Part shown: one piece after another, positions 37,197-47,600 of the stretch
Layout of the letters: every line of letters begins with the position of its first letter
Position numbering within the stretch: the stretch's first letter is position 1
NCBI GenBank assembly: GCA_905250075.1
Contig: CAJNOP010000001.1
Location: 5,103,126-5,167,125, forward strand
Direction of reading: 5' to 3'
Length of the DNA stretch: 64,000 bases
Origin: Rotaria sp. Silwood1
Lineage: Eukaryota; Rotifera; Eurotatoria; Philodinida; Philodinidae
Position numbers and translations under genes: made by a program
Notes under the pieces: model-generated
What the model saw: only the letters and a program-made list of their open reading frames with translations
What the model was told of the DNA's origin: nothing
Database searches by the model: none

Positions 37197-39408
37197 TCAT
37201 GATTTTAAATGATTAAAAATATTAGTTTTTGTCACTTTACTGTTTATTTTGCGTATGCGTCCGATACGAACACCATCATATGATCGTATGATAATATTAG
37301 CATCAGTATTAACTTGATTCAATAATGGTGATGAATTTATGTTTTCATACTAGAATAAATAAGCTTGATTTAGTATTCGTTAAACAAGTCGTGATATAAT
37401 GTTTACGTATACTTTACTGATATATATTCTGGCAGAATACTATTTGAACTTACCGTTCCTAGATTTTGATCAATATTTAATGGTTCGACCGATGTGCTTA
37501 ATTGATTGGATGACGTTATAAATAGATTTCTGTTTGGATAATGAAATTTGGATATAAACTTTTGTGGTGTACGATTATCAACTTTGAATGAAAAATGGAT
37601 TGGATAAAACATACTAAAACTCAACTCTTTACCTTTTGTATCATTCAAACATGTTTCATAAATATTCGATTTATAGATATTTTCTTTCACAACAGAGTAG
37701 ATAGGAATAATCGGTACCACAGTAGAACTAGTCTTTAGCGTAGATGTTTTCGATGAATCATATTTATCAGAGTTGCTTTTTCGTTTATTTTTATAGCTTC
37801 TAAAAAACAAATTAAGAGATTAGTAAACTTTGTCATTGGTCTTAACAAACGTATAACAATGGCAAAGAAAACAGCAGTTACAGGCCGTAGCGAGAAGAGC
37901 TAAAGCACCAAGACTTGCAATTAATGGCCAATTGATACAGTCAGCTAAAAATATAAGAACAATATATTTTATTTAGAATCAAAACGAACATTGTTTACAA
38001 ACATGTTACTATTTGGATTGCCGTCGATGTTGTTGATGTTGATGTTGATGTTTCTGTTGTTGATGTTGATGTTGATGTTTCTGTTGTTGCCATCAATATT
38101 GTTGTTGATGGAATTGTCGTTATAGTATTGTCTATAACTCCAGGACATGTATCCATACCATTTTCTGTGACAAAAAACGTGAAACAATATTGTGATGATT
38201 GTGCATATTGACTATATGAAAAGAAGATGATTTAACTTAAAAAATATGACACAATCTATTCTACAAACTTGTTCAAAGCCATTGCACACATTACTTGATA
38301 GCCAAGTTGATCAATAGTTGGTGTCCAAGTTATAGTTTTATAATAAATGAGAGAACTTAATTTGACAAGAGATCCTTGAGTCATTCCAGAAAAAGATAAT
38401 GTAGCAATATCTATAATAATAACATTTTCTCCACAATGATTCACAGCAAGTACTTGGGATATGAATGTTTCATTCATTTTAATTGGTGTACATGATTTTC
38501 CAGTATGTAATATTTCAGGTAGAATAGAACATGATGGTGGAGTCATAATTTCAACAAGAAATTGAACAGGTACTGTACTTAGGGGTGTTGTACTAGCTGA
38601 AGTGATGAAATCTTCTGCCTAGAGAAGAGAAAAATAAAATATTAAGCTTTTTTTTTCAAACTAAAACACAACTGACCATAATTGCTAAAGCATATCGAGT
38701 ACCAGCAGTGGTACCAGTAATTTCAATAGTACAGTTCGGATATATCACTGTATTTGCTGGTAATGAACTTGGTGGACATATGGAACCACATTCATCAACA
38801 CCATTCAAATTAGTAGATCAACGGCATCGAACGGTATCTCCATCAGCATCGCTGACCGAGATAGTCATCAGTGTCTTTTTATTCTGTGGAATAATGATTG
38901 GAGACATGATAGTGGCTACTGGAGCATGATTGAACATGCCATTATCAGATCTTTTTACTAGGTTAATATGGGATAAAATAGACCAACCAGATCCGCCTAA
39001 CGTAAGACTACCCCATGCACCACTCGCATAAATCACTGAAAAATCACTACCTTCTGGTATTAAAACTATGTCTGAACGTTGTCCAACTACGATTCCATTG
39101 AGCGGAGAAACGTCAGTACAATGAGGTGTAGCAGATACACTTCCAAAGCCAGCTGGGCAACTAGGTGAACAAGTTAGTGTTCCTCCTGAACCAGGAACTG
39201 GTTGATTTGCAGCAATCGCACCATTTTCACATTTTCCAGTAGTATATGTCCAAGAATATGTTTGAGTAATGAGTATAGCTACCCATGTACTAGAAGTCGC
39301 CGAATTCTGTACACGCCAACTGATCGTACCACCCAAAAAGTGAGAACTATTAACAGCAGCTATAACTAAGAAGAACCCAATGGTCGTGAACATCAATTGG
39401 TTGTTCAT
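37197..39408 (-). pseudogene. Type I membrane glycoprotein with mucin-like stalk; reading frame interrupted by one TGA
   Basis: Six exons (38677-39408, 38269-38618, 38003-38211, 37851-37944, 37454-37799, 37197-37349) would give 627 codons with consistent phases. There is an N-terminal signal peptide (LMFTTIGFFLVIAAV). It is followed by a Cys-rich ectodomain beginning SHFLGGTISWRV, which includes a NAPV/DADGDTVRCR segment. A Thr/Ser stalk is encoded by a ttgatg-type repeat (38022-38092). The transmembrane helix is LIASLGALALLATAC followed by a Cys cluster, then a basic cytoplasmic tail (SYKNKRKS). Codon 197, TGA at 38818-38820, falls where the CRW pattern would place Trp. The frame stays open before and after, so a single TGG-to-TGA change is the only break. 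It may be a recent pseudogene, a null allele or a base error. Function unknown; surface recognition or adhesion is a guess. Confidence 0.65.
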
Positions 39409-40073
39409 TGTAATCTATTGGCTATATTTTCCAGTTGTAATAAACAAAAAAGTTTTTTCTTCTCTGATTCTGATGTGTTTCGTTTGAAATGAATTGGAAA
39501 ATTAATCAATAGAAATAATGAAAAAAAATTGAATTAGTTTCATTTCTTCATCTGAAACCCCAACCATGCAAATAATTTGCATCTCCTATTTTTTTTATTG
39601 CAAGCGCTGACAAGCCATCTATATTTGTCCGATATTTTTGTTACATGGTTTCATCTATAAGATTTTGTAGCCCATGCGCAGACCATGTAACCAGAAAAAA
39701 CTCGTAAGGTTACTAAACACGTGCTAAGGGATTCACATCAGCGCTCGTAGCACTTTCAAATTTTCTAGGAGGGCTCAAATATTTCTAAAGCGAACTGAGT
39801 CCTCTTTGTTAGGTCATAAGTAAGAAATGTACTTGCAAAGATAGTCGTTCTAGGATATTTGTAAAAAAATACAACTAACATAAACATGAAGTATTTCTTC
39901 TCCTCAAAAGACTAATATTTCATATTTAATATTTTAATATCAATTTTTTGTATTGACTTCTTTAGCAATTATTATTGTCGATTATCTCTTTTGATATTTA
40001 TATTGAATGTATTATAAGGAGGACAACTTCAATACAATACACTTCATTTTAGTTAGCAAAAAAAAGAAAATTT
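39409..40073. other. Intergenic region
   Basis: 665 bp between the membrane-protein gene and the first small peptidase-like gene. No coding sequence. No TATA box is evident before the 39408 start. AGs precede this ATG, but without a pyrimidine tract. Confidence 0.45.
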
Positions 40074-40651
40074 TTAACATTGAGCAGTGAATGTAATATC
40101 CCAATGATTGCCTTCTTTAGCATAAACATTGCCACTTGATGCTCTGTACTGAGCAGCACCATCACCTCGTTGACCAATATAAGCAAATTGGTTTGTAATA
40201 TATGAGTTTATACATGAATTGAGTGAAATATCAATTTTATATCCATTCCAATGTGAATGTGTTCCACCAGCATGACCAGTTTCCTAAGTATTCAAAAAGG
40301 AAAATAAATAAATAATAGAAAATATTTATTGATATATCTTACTGTGCCTCCAGTAACTGTAATACCACATCCTGAAGATGTTTTCAATGTTTTCAAACAA
40401 CGAATAGCATTACAATTCACTTGTTCGAGTGATGTACATTTTGGATTATTACGATTACTACAACCACCTGATGATGAAATTCCAATGCCAACGGATTGAA
40501 TTTGAGAAAGAGCTGCAGAATGCGCATGTTTACAACCAATTACTATATAAATTGAATGCTATATTAACATTGAAATATTAGTTACAAAGAACAAACCTGC
40601 ATTGAACGCAGCTACGAATAAGACAACAGATAACAGCCACATACCGTTCAT
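40074..40651 (-). CDS. Small secreted zinc peptidase-like protein (M15/DD-peptidase-like), copy A
   Basis: Three exons (40597-40651, 40343-40542, 40074-40283) give 154 residues. A signal peptide (MNGMWLLSVVLFVAAFNA) precedes a mature Cys-containing domain. The core reads ETGHAGGTHSHWNGYKIDI, and near the C-terminus KEGNHWDITF. The HxxGxxxD spacing followed by a late HW resembles the zinc site of M15 D-Ala-D-Ala peptidases. From this I infer a secreted peptidase acting on bacterial cell-wall peptides. Disulfides are likely (CSNRNNPKC, CNAIRCLKT, SGCGITV). It is the first of three tandem copies. A TATA box lies 63-70 bp before the ATG. Family assignment is from motif spacing only, so moderate. 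An unrelated secreted Cys-rich family is possible. Confidence 0.6.
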
Positions 40652-40713
40652 TGTATTGTTTTTTTTCGTCAATCGAGTTTCTGATGCAATGTGCTTATAC
40701 TGTTAACTCCAGC

Positions 40714-40721
40714 CTTTTATA
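40714..40721 (-). promoter_or_regulatory. TATA box of peptidase-like copy A
   Basis: TATAAAAG on the minus strand, 63-70 bp before the ATG. The two paralogues have TATA-type boxes at 55-63 bp before theirs. Conserved placement across the copies makes this a credible core promoter. Confidence 0.65.
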
Positions 40722-41689
40722 TTTATTGCTATGAAGAGAGTAAATAAATATTAAGTCACAAATATAGGATCATTTTCTATATTTTCGTCCTAAGTAATAA
40801 CCAAAATAAAAGATTAATGTTACTTTATTTTTTAATTGAAAAAAATAAGATTAAATGAATATATGCGTGCTATTGAAATATAAGGTTTCAAATTTTCAAA
40901 ATCTCTTACCAAAAAAACCCTATGAGATACACAACACTCATTTCTCTAATCTTTTTTAATAAAAGAACGAAAATCAATCAATTCAAAAACTAGCCTGATG
41001 ATATTTCGGAATTTGCATACTACCAAAACAAAGAGAAATGAAAGAATAAAAAAACACGATATGCGAATCGTTGACCTTAAGTTATTTTAAACGAAAAATT
41101 CCACTGAGCTGAAAAATTATTCTATAAAATAAAAAATTATTGATAATGTTTACTTCTAAACGCAATTTATAATTTGTATCAATTTATGAAAACCGTATTG
41201 TTATTTAAAAATTCAAGATAAAAGACTTCTGAGTTTCGTCGTCTACCTGAAGAACTCTCAACACCATATTAAAACATAACTATATACATTTAATTTTGTA
41301 GACAATCAAAATTTTGTGAATAATGTATTTTTCTGAACAATATAGACTTTCATGTATTGTTATGTGTAATAGATATTGGATTGGTTCGTTTTTCTCTGGA
41401 GCTGAACTGATTCCGTTTTTGATGTCTATAACATTTTCATAGTCAATACAATTTATTATATACAGTTGACAAATTAAATTAATTTCTATTTTCCTTATTG
41501 ACAACAGCTGTTTTTATTAATAGGAAATGCGAAAAAAACAAAGCATACAGAATATGAGATAAATAATTATTGAAAATATTATGTAACTCTTTGAGTTCCA
41601 TAGTAGCAATAAAGCTACAGATGCCTTATGACTATTTTTCACAACATAATCTATAAAAACAATATATATATAATTCACCGAAATAAGTG

Positions 41690-41760
41690 TGAGGTATGGC
41701 TGTGGCTATGAGTGTGGAGGCTGAAGTGAGGATACAAGTGTAGGCGTGGTAAAAAAAGGT
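41690..41760 (+). repeat. G-rich GTGTGG-like degenerate tract 1
   Basis: The plus strand is rich in GTGTG/GTGG words (gtgtgagg, ggctgtgg, gagtgtgg, gtgtaggcgtgg) in otherwise AT-rich DNA. It separates copy B from the downstream flank that is contiguous with the gene in copy C. It resembles degenerate telomere-type or minisatellite sequence. Confidence 0.45.
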
Positions 41761-41907
41761 AGAGTTATGGGTATAGTTGAAAATGTGCTGTTAGACAATA
41801 TTCGCACCAAACTCACTTACACTCGTACTCAAACCATCTATAGACATACTCTAATCTAACAGTTAGCTTCGTTTCAATCTGTCTGAAATCATTTGAGAAT
41901 CAAACGA

Positions 41908-42487
41908 TTAACAGTTCGCAGTGAATGTAATATCCCAATGATTGCCTTCTTTAGCATAAACATTGCCACTTGATGCTTTGTATTGAGCAGCACCATCACT
42001 TCGTTTACCTATGTAAGCGAATTGTTTTGTAATGTATGAATTAATACATGAATTTAATGAAATATCAATTTTGTATCCATTCCAATGTGAATATGTTCCA
42101 CCAGCATGACCAATTTCCTAAGTATTCAAAAAAGAAAAAAAAAATGAATAATAGAAAATATTTATTGATGTATCTTACTGTGCCTCCAGTAACTATAATA
42201 CCACATCCTGAAGATGTTTTCAATGTTTTCAAACAACGAATAGCATTGCATCGTACTTGTTCAAGTGATGTACATCTTCGATTATTACGATTACTACAAC
42301 CACCTGATGATGAAATTCCAATACCAACAGATCTAATTTCAGAGAGAGCTGCAGAATGTGTGTGTTTACAGCCGGTTGCTAAATAGATCAAATATTCAAT
42401 ATATATAATAATTGTATGATAATATAACAAACCTGTATTAAAGACAACTATGATTAAGACAGCAGATAAAATCCACATTCCGTTCAT
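41908..42487 (-). CDS. Small secreted zinc peptidase-like protein, copy B
   Basis: Three exons (42433-42487, 42179-42378, 41908-42117) have the same lengths and phases as copy A, giving 154 residues. The signal peptide is MNGMWILSAVLIIVVFNT. The zinc-site pattern is kept (YSHWNGYKIDI, KEGNHWDITF). Two positions identical in A and C differ here: the Thr of GCGITV is Ile, and the Thr of ETGHAGG is Ile. NNPKC has become NNRRC. These changes next to the putative active site suggest relaxed constraint or a different specificity. The reading frame and splice sites are intact, so it may be expressed. The TATA box is at 42542-42550. Same moderate family confidence as copy A. Confidence 0.6.
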
Positions 42488-42541
42488 TGTTATTGTCGAT
42501 TCACTTTTTATTGCTCTGACTTACCAATCTATGATTGTCTA

Positions 42542-42550
42542 CTTTTTATA
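42542..42550 (-). promoter_or_regulatory. TATA box of peptidase-like copy B
   Basis: TATAAAAAG on the minus strand 55-63 bp before the ATG, at the same distance as in copy C. The surrounding 60 bp are also conserved between B and C. Confidence 0.65.
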
Positions 42551-43191
42551 TATTAATATACCTAGAAGAAGGAAGTAAACCTGAATTCGGTTGAAAGTAA
42601 AAAATGTTGAAAACGAAAATGTCGAAAACAAGAAGAAAAAATGTCGAATGATGTTAATGTTAAACAATAAAACACTGAGAATATGACTTTGGATGTAGAC
42701 ATGAGTACAGGCACGATTGCGATTGGTTATGAGTGAATTTTCTTCACCCACATTCATATCCATTTTCGACATTTTCACATTTCGACATGTTAACTTACAA
42801 TATTATTATTTTTGACATTTATTTTTGATATTATTTAGGAGAACAGAATAGAAAGATAAAACAGAGAAAAATACACGAAATTTTCAAATCAATGAAATTA
42901 AAATAACAATGTAAGACTACAAAATTTAGTTTTTTTTTCCATATAAAACAAAACTTTAAGTTAAGTCAAATGCAATTAAATCTAATAGTTTATCAAATAC
43001 AAATTCTTTCATAATGCATAGTGTGTGATATTCGCATCCGGTGTATTTTTGTATTTATCTGATGAGACTATCAAGTAACTGACATAAGAAGATCAATCGT
43101 TTTGTTTTTGTTTTTTTTCTATAGATCGATTTATTCGAAAGAAAAAGGAAAATGTCTATTAAAATAAAATGAAGAACAGAGAATAAAACAT

Positions 43192-43236
43192 TTAACTATG
43201 AAGATAATAATGACTTAGTGATGATGTAGCATCGAA
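43192..43236 (-). pseudogene. Duplicated fragment of the UBA6 3' end
   Basis: About 45 bp align with 44671-44715, the last codons and stop of UBA6 (DAT then YYxxS and TAA). The 3' flank between this and copy B also aligns with the UBA6-copy C spacer, for example the shared gatattcgcatccggtgta. Codons for the conserved PPIRYYF have changed. The homology ends abruptly at about 43236 in a G-rich tract. It is a dead by-product of the tandem duplication. Confidence 0.8.
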
Positions 43237-43310
43237 GAGGTGTGGAAGAAGGTGTGTGGATGGGGGTGTAGAAGCGGGTACGTGTGAGTATGAAGCTATG
43301 TGTCGATGCA
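43236..43310 (+). repeat. G-rich GTGTGG-like degenerate tract 2, at the duplication junction
   Basis: The plus strand reads gaggtgtgg, aaggtgtgtggatggggg, tgtagaagcggg, tacgtgtgag. It begins exactly where the UBA6-derived homology stops. Its composition is unlike the flanks and similar to the tract at 41690-41760. Confidence 0.55.
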
Positions 43311-43663
43311 AAGAAGATAGTGCATCCATATTCTTTATTCGAAAAGAAAATTCAAAGTGCTGGAGAAATTTTGGTGATCAACGTGTCTTTTTTCTTTTGG
43401 TAATCGAAGCTATCTGAATTAGTTGATGATCAAAAGTATCTTCTTTGAATTATCGAAATTATTGCCACCCTTTTTTTGGAACCACACTGATTCTGTATTT
43501 GATGTCTAAAAACATTTTCATAGTCAATACAAGTTATTAAATACAGACGATAAATTAAATTGATTTCGATCCTCGTTATTAACAACAATTATTTTTATTG
43601 ATAAGAAATAGGAAAAAAACAAAGAATATAGATTATAAGGTAGATAATTATTGAGAATATCAT

Positions 43664-44242
43664 TTAACATGAAGCAGTGAATGTAATATCCCAATGATTG
43701 CCTTCTTTAGCATAAACATTGCCACTTGAGGCTTTGTATTGAGCAGCACCATCACCTCGTTTACCTATGTAAGCGAATTGTTTTGTAATGTATGAATTGA
43801 TACATGAATTTAATGAAATATCAATTTTGTATCCATTCCAATGTGAATATGTTCCACCAGCATGACCAGTTTCCTATGCATTCAAGAACAAAAAAAATAC
43901 GAATAATAGAAGATATTTATTGATATATCTTACTGTGCCTCCAGTAACTGTAATACCACATCCTGAAGATGTTTTCAATGTTTTCAAACAACGAATAGCA
44001 TTGCATCGTACTTGTTCAAGTGATGTACATTTTGGATTATTACGATTACTACAACCACCTGATGATGAAATTCCAATGCCAACAGATTTAATTTGAGAGA
44101 GAGCTGCAGAATGTGTGTGTTTACAGCCAGTTACTACATAGATAAAATATTTAATCTATATAATAATTGTATGATAATATAGCAAACCTGTATTAAAGGC
44201 AACTATGATTAAGACAACTGATAAAATCCATATTCCGTTCAT
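43664..44242 (-). CDS. Small secreted zinc peptidase-like protein, copy C
   Basis: Three exons (44188-44242, 43934-44133, 43664-43873) give 154 residues, with the same structure as copies A and B. The zinc-site pattern is intact (ETGHAGGTYSHWNGYKIDI, KEGNHWDITF). Cysteines match copy A (NNPKC, CNAIRC, SGCGITV). Because its flank continues directly into the UBA6 3' end, this copy sits in the source arrangement of the B/C duplication. Copy B and its UBA6 fragment are then the derived segment, unless the order was reversed by later loss. A TATAAATAG box lies 55-63 bp before the ATG. Confidence 0.6.
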
Positions 44243-44296
44243 TATTATTGTCAATTCAATTTTTATTGCTCTGGCTTACCAATCTATGATTGTCTA

Positions 44297-44305
44297 CTAT
44301 TTATA
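44297..44305 (-). promoter_or_regulatory. TATA box of peptidase-like copy C
   Basis: TATAAATAG on the minus strand, 55-63 bp before the ATG, aligned with the copy B box. Confidence 0.65.
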
Positions 44306-44670
44306 TGTTAATATGCCTAGAAGCAGAAATATAAGACATAGACAAATAGACGGAATTTGCAAATCAATGAAATTAAAATAATAGCACAAGAGTACAAAAT
44401 TGAGTTTTTTTTTTGGCATATACAACAAAGCCTTAAGTTAAGCCAAATGTAATTAAATCTCATCGTTTATCAAGTAAAAAGCTTTCCATAATGAATAATG
44501 TATGATATTCGCATCCGGTGTATTTTTGTATTTATCTGATGAGACTATCAAGTAGCTGAAATAAGAACATCGATCATTTTGTTTTTGTTTTTTTTTTCTA
44601 TAGATTGATTTATTCGAAAGAAAAAGAAAAATGTTTATTAAAATAAAGTGAAGAACAGAGAATAAAGCAT

Positions 44671-47600
44671 TTAACTATTAAAATAATAACGAATTGGTGG
44701 TGGTGTAGCATCGACGTTACTGTCCATTTGAACATCCATATCACTATCATCCGGTAAAACTACTAGATCAGAATAAGTTATATTAGGTTTATGTGGAAGT
44801 AATTCATCCATTCTAAAGTAGAATAAATCAAATTTATTTTGAAAACAAAAAAATAATTTTTTTTTGTCTTTTTTGATGTTTACTTTCGTTTTAATTGTGA
44901 TGAAGCTTTCGGCATCCATGGTGCATAAACAGACTTAACTCCTTCAGAAATTAATGCTGGTTTAATATCATATTTTTTCTAAAAATGAAAATCAAAAAAA
45001 ATGAATTATTTAAAATATAAATCATAAACTTACTTCTACTTCGTTAATAAATGCTTCCAGAGTCATATCAGGATTTCCTTTAATTTCAAAGCTTGTCCAA
45101 ATATTAACATCAAATTTTCTAAAAATCATATACGAAAATGAATATACGATTCAATAAAGAGAGTACCCTACATCTTTTCAAATAAATCTGCAAGATGAAG
45201 AGATATCTCTAAGGAATGTTTTTTCGTCCACCTGTAGTCGAGTCTCTGTAAATTGTATTTTCATTTTTTGAAACGTGTATCCGATGAGAAACTTGTTCTC
45301 TTTTGATATTCGTAAATCCGACATTTCGAACTCGTACTGTTCAACAGTTACAATGGTTTTCTCGAAGCTTTTTCGCTAGTGTTGATCTCGACTCCTCTAA
45401 AAGTATGTTTAGAGAAGAATGGTTGACCATGCTGAGTTGAGTAATGATGTTCATTTACAATTGCAGAAAAATCTTGAACCATGATATCTGTTTTTTTTTT
45501 GGAATATTGACTATTGACGTTGTAGAGAAGGACAATTAGAAATTTCGACAACTTGGATATCAGAGTGCTAGGTTTTTCTGAATCGTGAAAACCAACATTA
45601 TTACTGGACATTGTGTAATCAATCACTCCTCTGTGGGTCTATTTTCGAGTAATCTAGGGTCAACTAGCCAAAATCAGGAACCTCCAAAACATCCTTATAG
45701 CTGTTGAATGGTACATGTTAGAAATGTCAGATTTGTGCAGATAAAGAGATAACGACTTTCTCTATCGAATTTTCTATTACTGTTCGACGTGTCTCAGACT
45801 TAACTACAAACGAACAAAACAAAACGTTTTTCAATATCTTTTTGCCTTGCAGAGTTATTCGAAAAGGCACGAAGGATCTTATTCTTTTAATATAACAATA
45901 ATAAATATAAAAAAAGACATCCAATGAAATCGTACCCAATTTTTTGTGTTGTACATGCTAATGGTTCGCTAGCGATTAAAAATGGTAATGCAATATTAAT
46001 GTAAAAATTTCTATAAACACTTAAGGGAAGGTCCTTTTTTTGACTAAGACATAGTTTAACAAGTTCAATTATAATCTATAAATAAATATGAATATTAGCA
46101 TTAGAAAAAATATCAAAGGAAAGAAACTTACAAGACCAGATACAGTTGCAGTTGTCGTTCCAATAGCTGGTACAATACGACCTGAACGATGAAAAAATAA
46201 TCAGCTAAGTTTACAAGAATGTTTAAATTCAATAGTACCTGCTATTCGTTTTATTTCATAACGATCACTAGACTCAAGACCATACATCTGTGCTCGTAAA
46301 TTCTATTAAATGAATTAATAATATTTAATATACATATAAACCAATTTATCAAAACATACTGTTGCAGTTGTAATAAAATCTATTTGAGAATCATCATCTT
46401 TTTCAAATGGAATTGGTGCAGCTTCTATAAAATAAATAAGTTAGTTTTTTTTTCTTTATCAAAAAAATACAAAAATATCTATGGCATACTCAAATCTTTA
46501 GTTCGTTCTTGTGCAAATTTCCATTCATCTGTACCAATATCACCTTCATGTTTAGTTGATGTTGGTTTTGCAACAGTTGGGTCAGTTATAATTATCTTCA
46601 AACAAGAAAAAGTTCAAATAACACATTATTTGAAAAAGGTTCAGCAATAATGAATTTTAATATGAATCTCTCTAATTGATTCTTGATTCAAAGTCGAAGA
46701 CAAAAATATTTTAAGTTTTAACTAAGAGTATGGGGACAAAATTTTATAATAATAATCAATAATTATTTATGACTGTTGTAAATATTGAATGCAAAAGAGT
46801 CTATAGTATGTAGAAGATGTGAAATGTGTAACATTGTTTACTTTCTTGTATGTGATATGGAATCTCGGTTTTATTCAATGGACTAGTGAAAGATGTGAAA
46901 TTGGATTACACCGAGTAAATTGTGAGCGTAATTTAGCGATAGACAGCTAACCATACGCTCACTTATTTTTGAATATTAACCTTAAATGTATACATAGAGA
47001 TGATCATTAGTCACACATTTTCAGAAGCGTCATGCTTTCCTACACCATGACACTGAAATAAAAGACTAGCTTCGCGGTGAGAATCTACTTTGACAGGACA
47101 AATACTCGAGCTTTAACATGTATTTATTAATAACCCAACTAAACTTTATTTTTTGACTAAGTTTCAGAAAAGCCTATATTTGGAATATTATTATAATTGT
47201 GATATGAATTATGTGTTGTCTTTTGCGCTTAACTTACATTAAAATCATTCCTTAAATTATGATTATAATCGAGGTAAGTTTTATTTTATGTTTTGATTGA
47301 ATAAAAATCTCGTTCATTTTTGAAGTTATACTCAGTAACTTATATCTTCATTTATATTCGAACTCTAATTGCACAATTCATCGCTCACATCTTTTTCAAA
47401 TGTCATTCTGATGCAAACTCTATCAAAGTTCAAAAGTAGTGTCTACTGTATATTAATATCTGCTTTTCTTTATTATGATGATCTAATTAACATCTGCAAA
47501 TAGAATTCAAGCTTTATATTCATTTAAACAATGTTTATTTATAGAAGAGCCCGTTGAGTCGGAAATTTTTCGATCCGGATTCAATTAACAGAAAAAATTC

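Larger units (their letters stand above)
41396..44716. repeat. Tandem segmental duplication of the peptidase-like gene unit
   Basis: Unit 1 (about 41396-43236) and unit 2 (about 43477-44716) align in order. Each has a flank starting near gattc.g..tttgatgtct, then a peptidase-like gene, its TATA promoter, a spacer with aaatcaatgaaattaaaataa, a tract with gatattcgcatccggtgta, and the UBA6 3' end. Unit 1 carries extra blocks at about 41590-41900 and 42560-42840. A novel junction of about 240 bp lies between the units. Copy A shares the gene but not these flanks. Confidence 0.8.

Noticed and set aside
37481-37492. ggttcgacc, a possible tRNA B-box
   Set aside because: It lies inside a coding exon of the membrane protein and has no matching A-box or stems.
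38022-38092. Repeated ttgatg/tttctg units as a CRISPR-like or regulatory array
   Set aside because: They are in frame and encode the Thr/Ser mucin-like stalk of the membrane protein.
38708-38929. 73-codon plus-strand frame
   Set aside because: It is the antisense shadow of the membrane-protein exon 38677-39408, whose minus-strand translation has the signal peptide and Cys pattern.
42048-42386. 112-codon plus-strand frame across peptidase-like copy B
   Set aside because: Antisense to coding exons 2 and 3 of copy B and running through its intron; the minus frame is conserved in three copies.
45348-45626. 92-codon minus-strand frame
   Set aside because: It falls within the foldback of UBA6 intron 29, and the spliced UBA6 frame skips it with matching phases.
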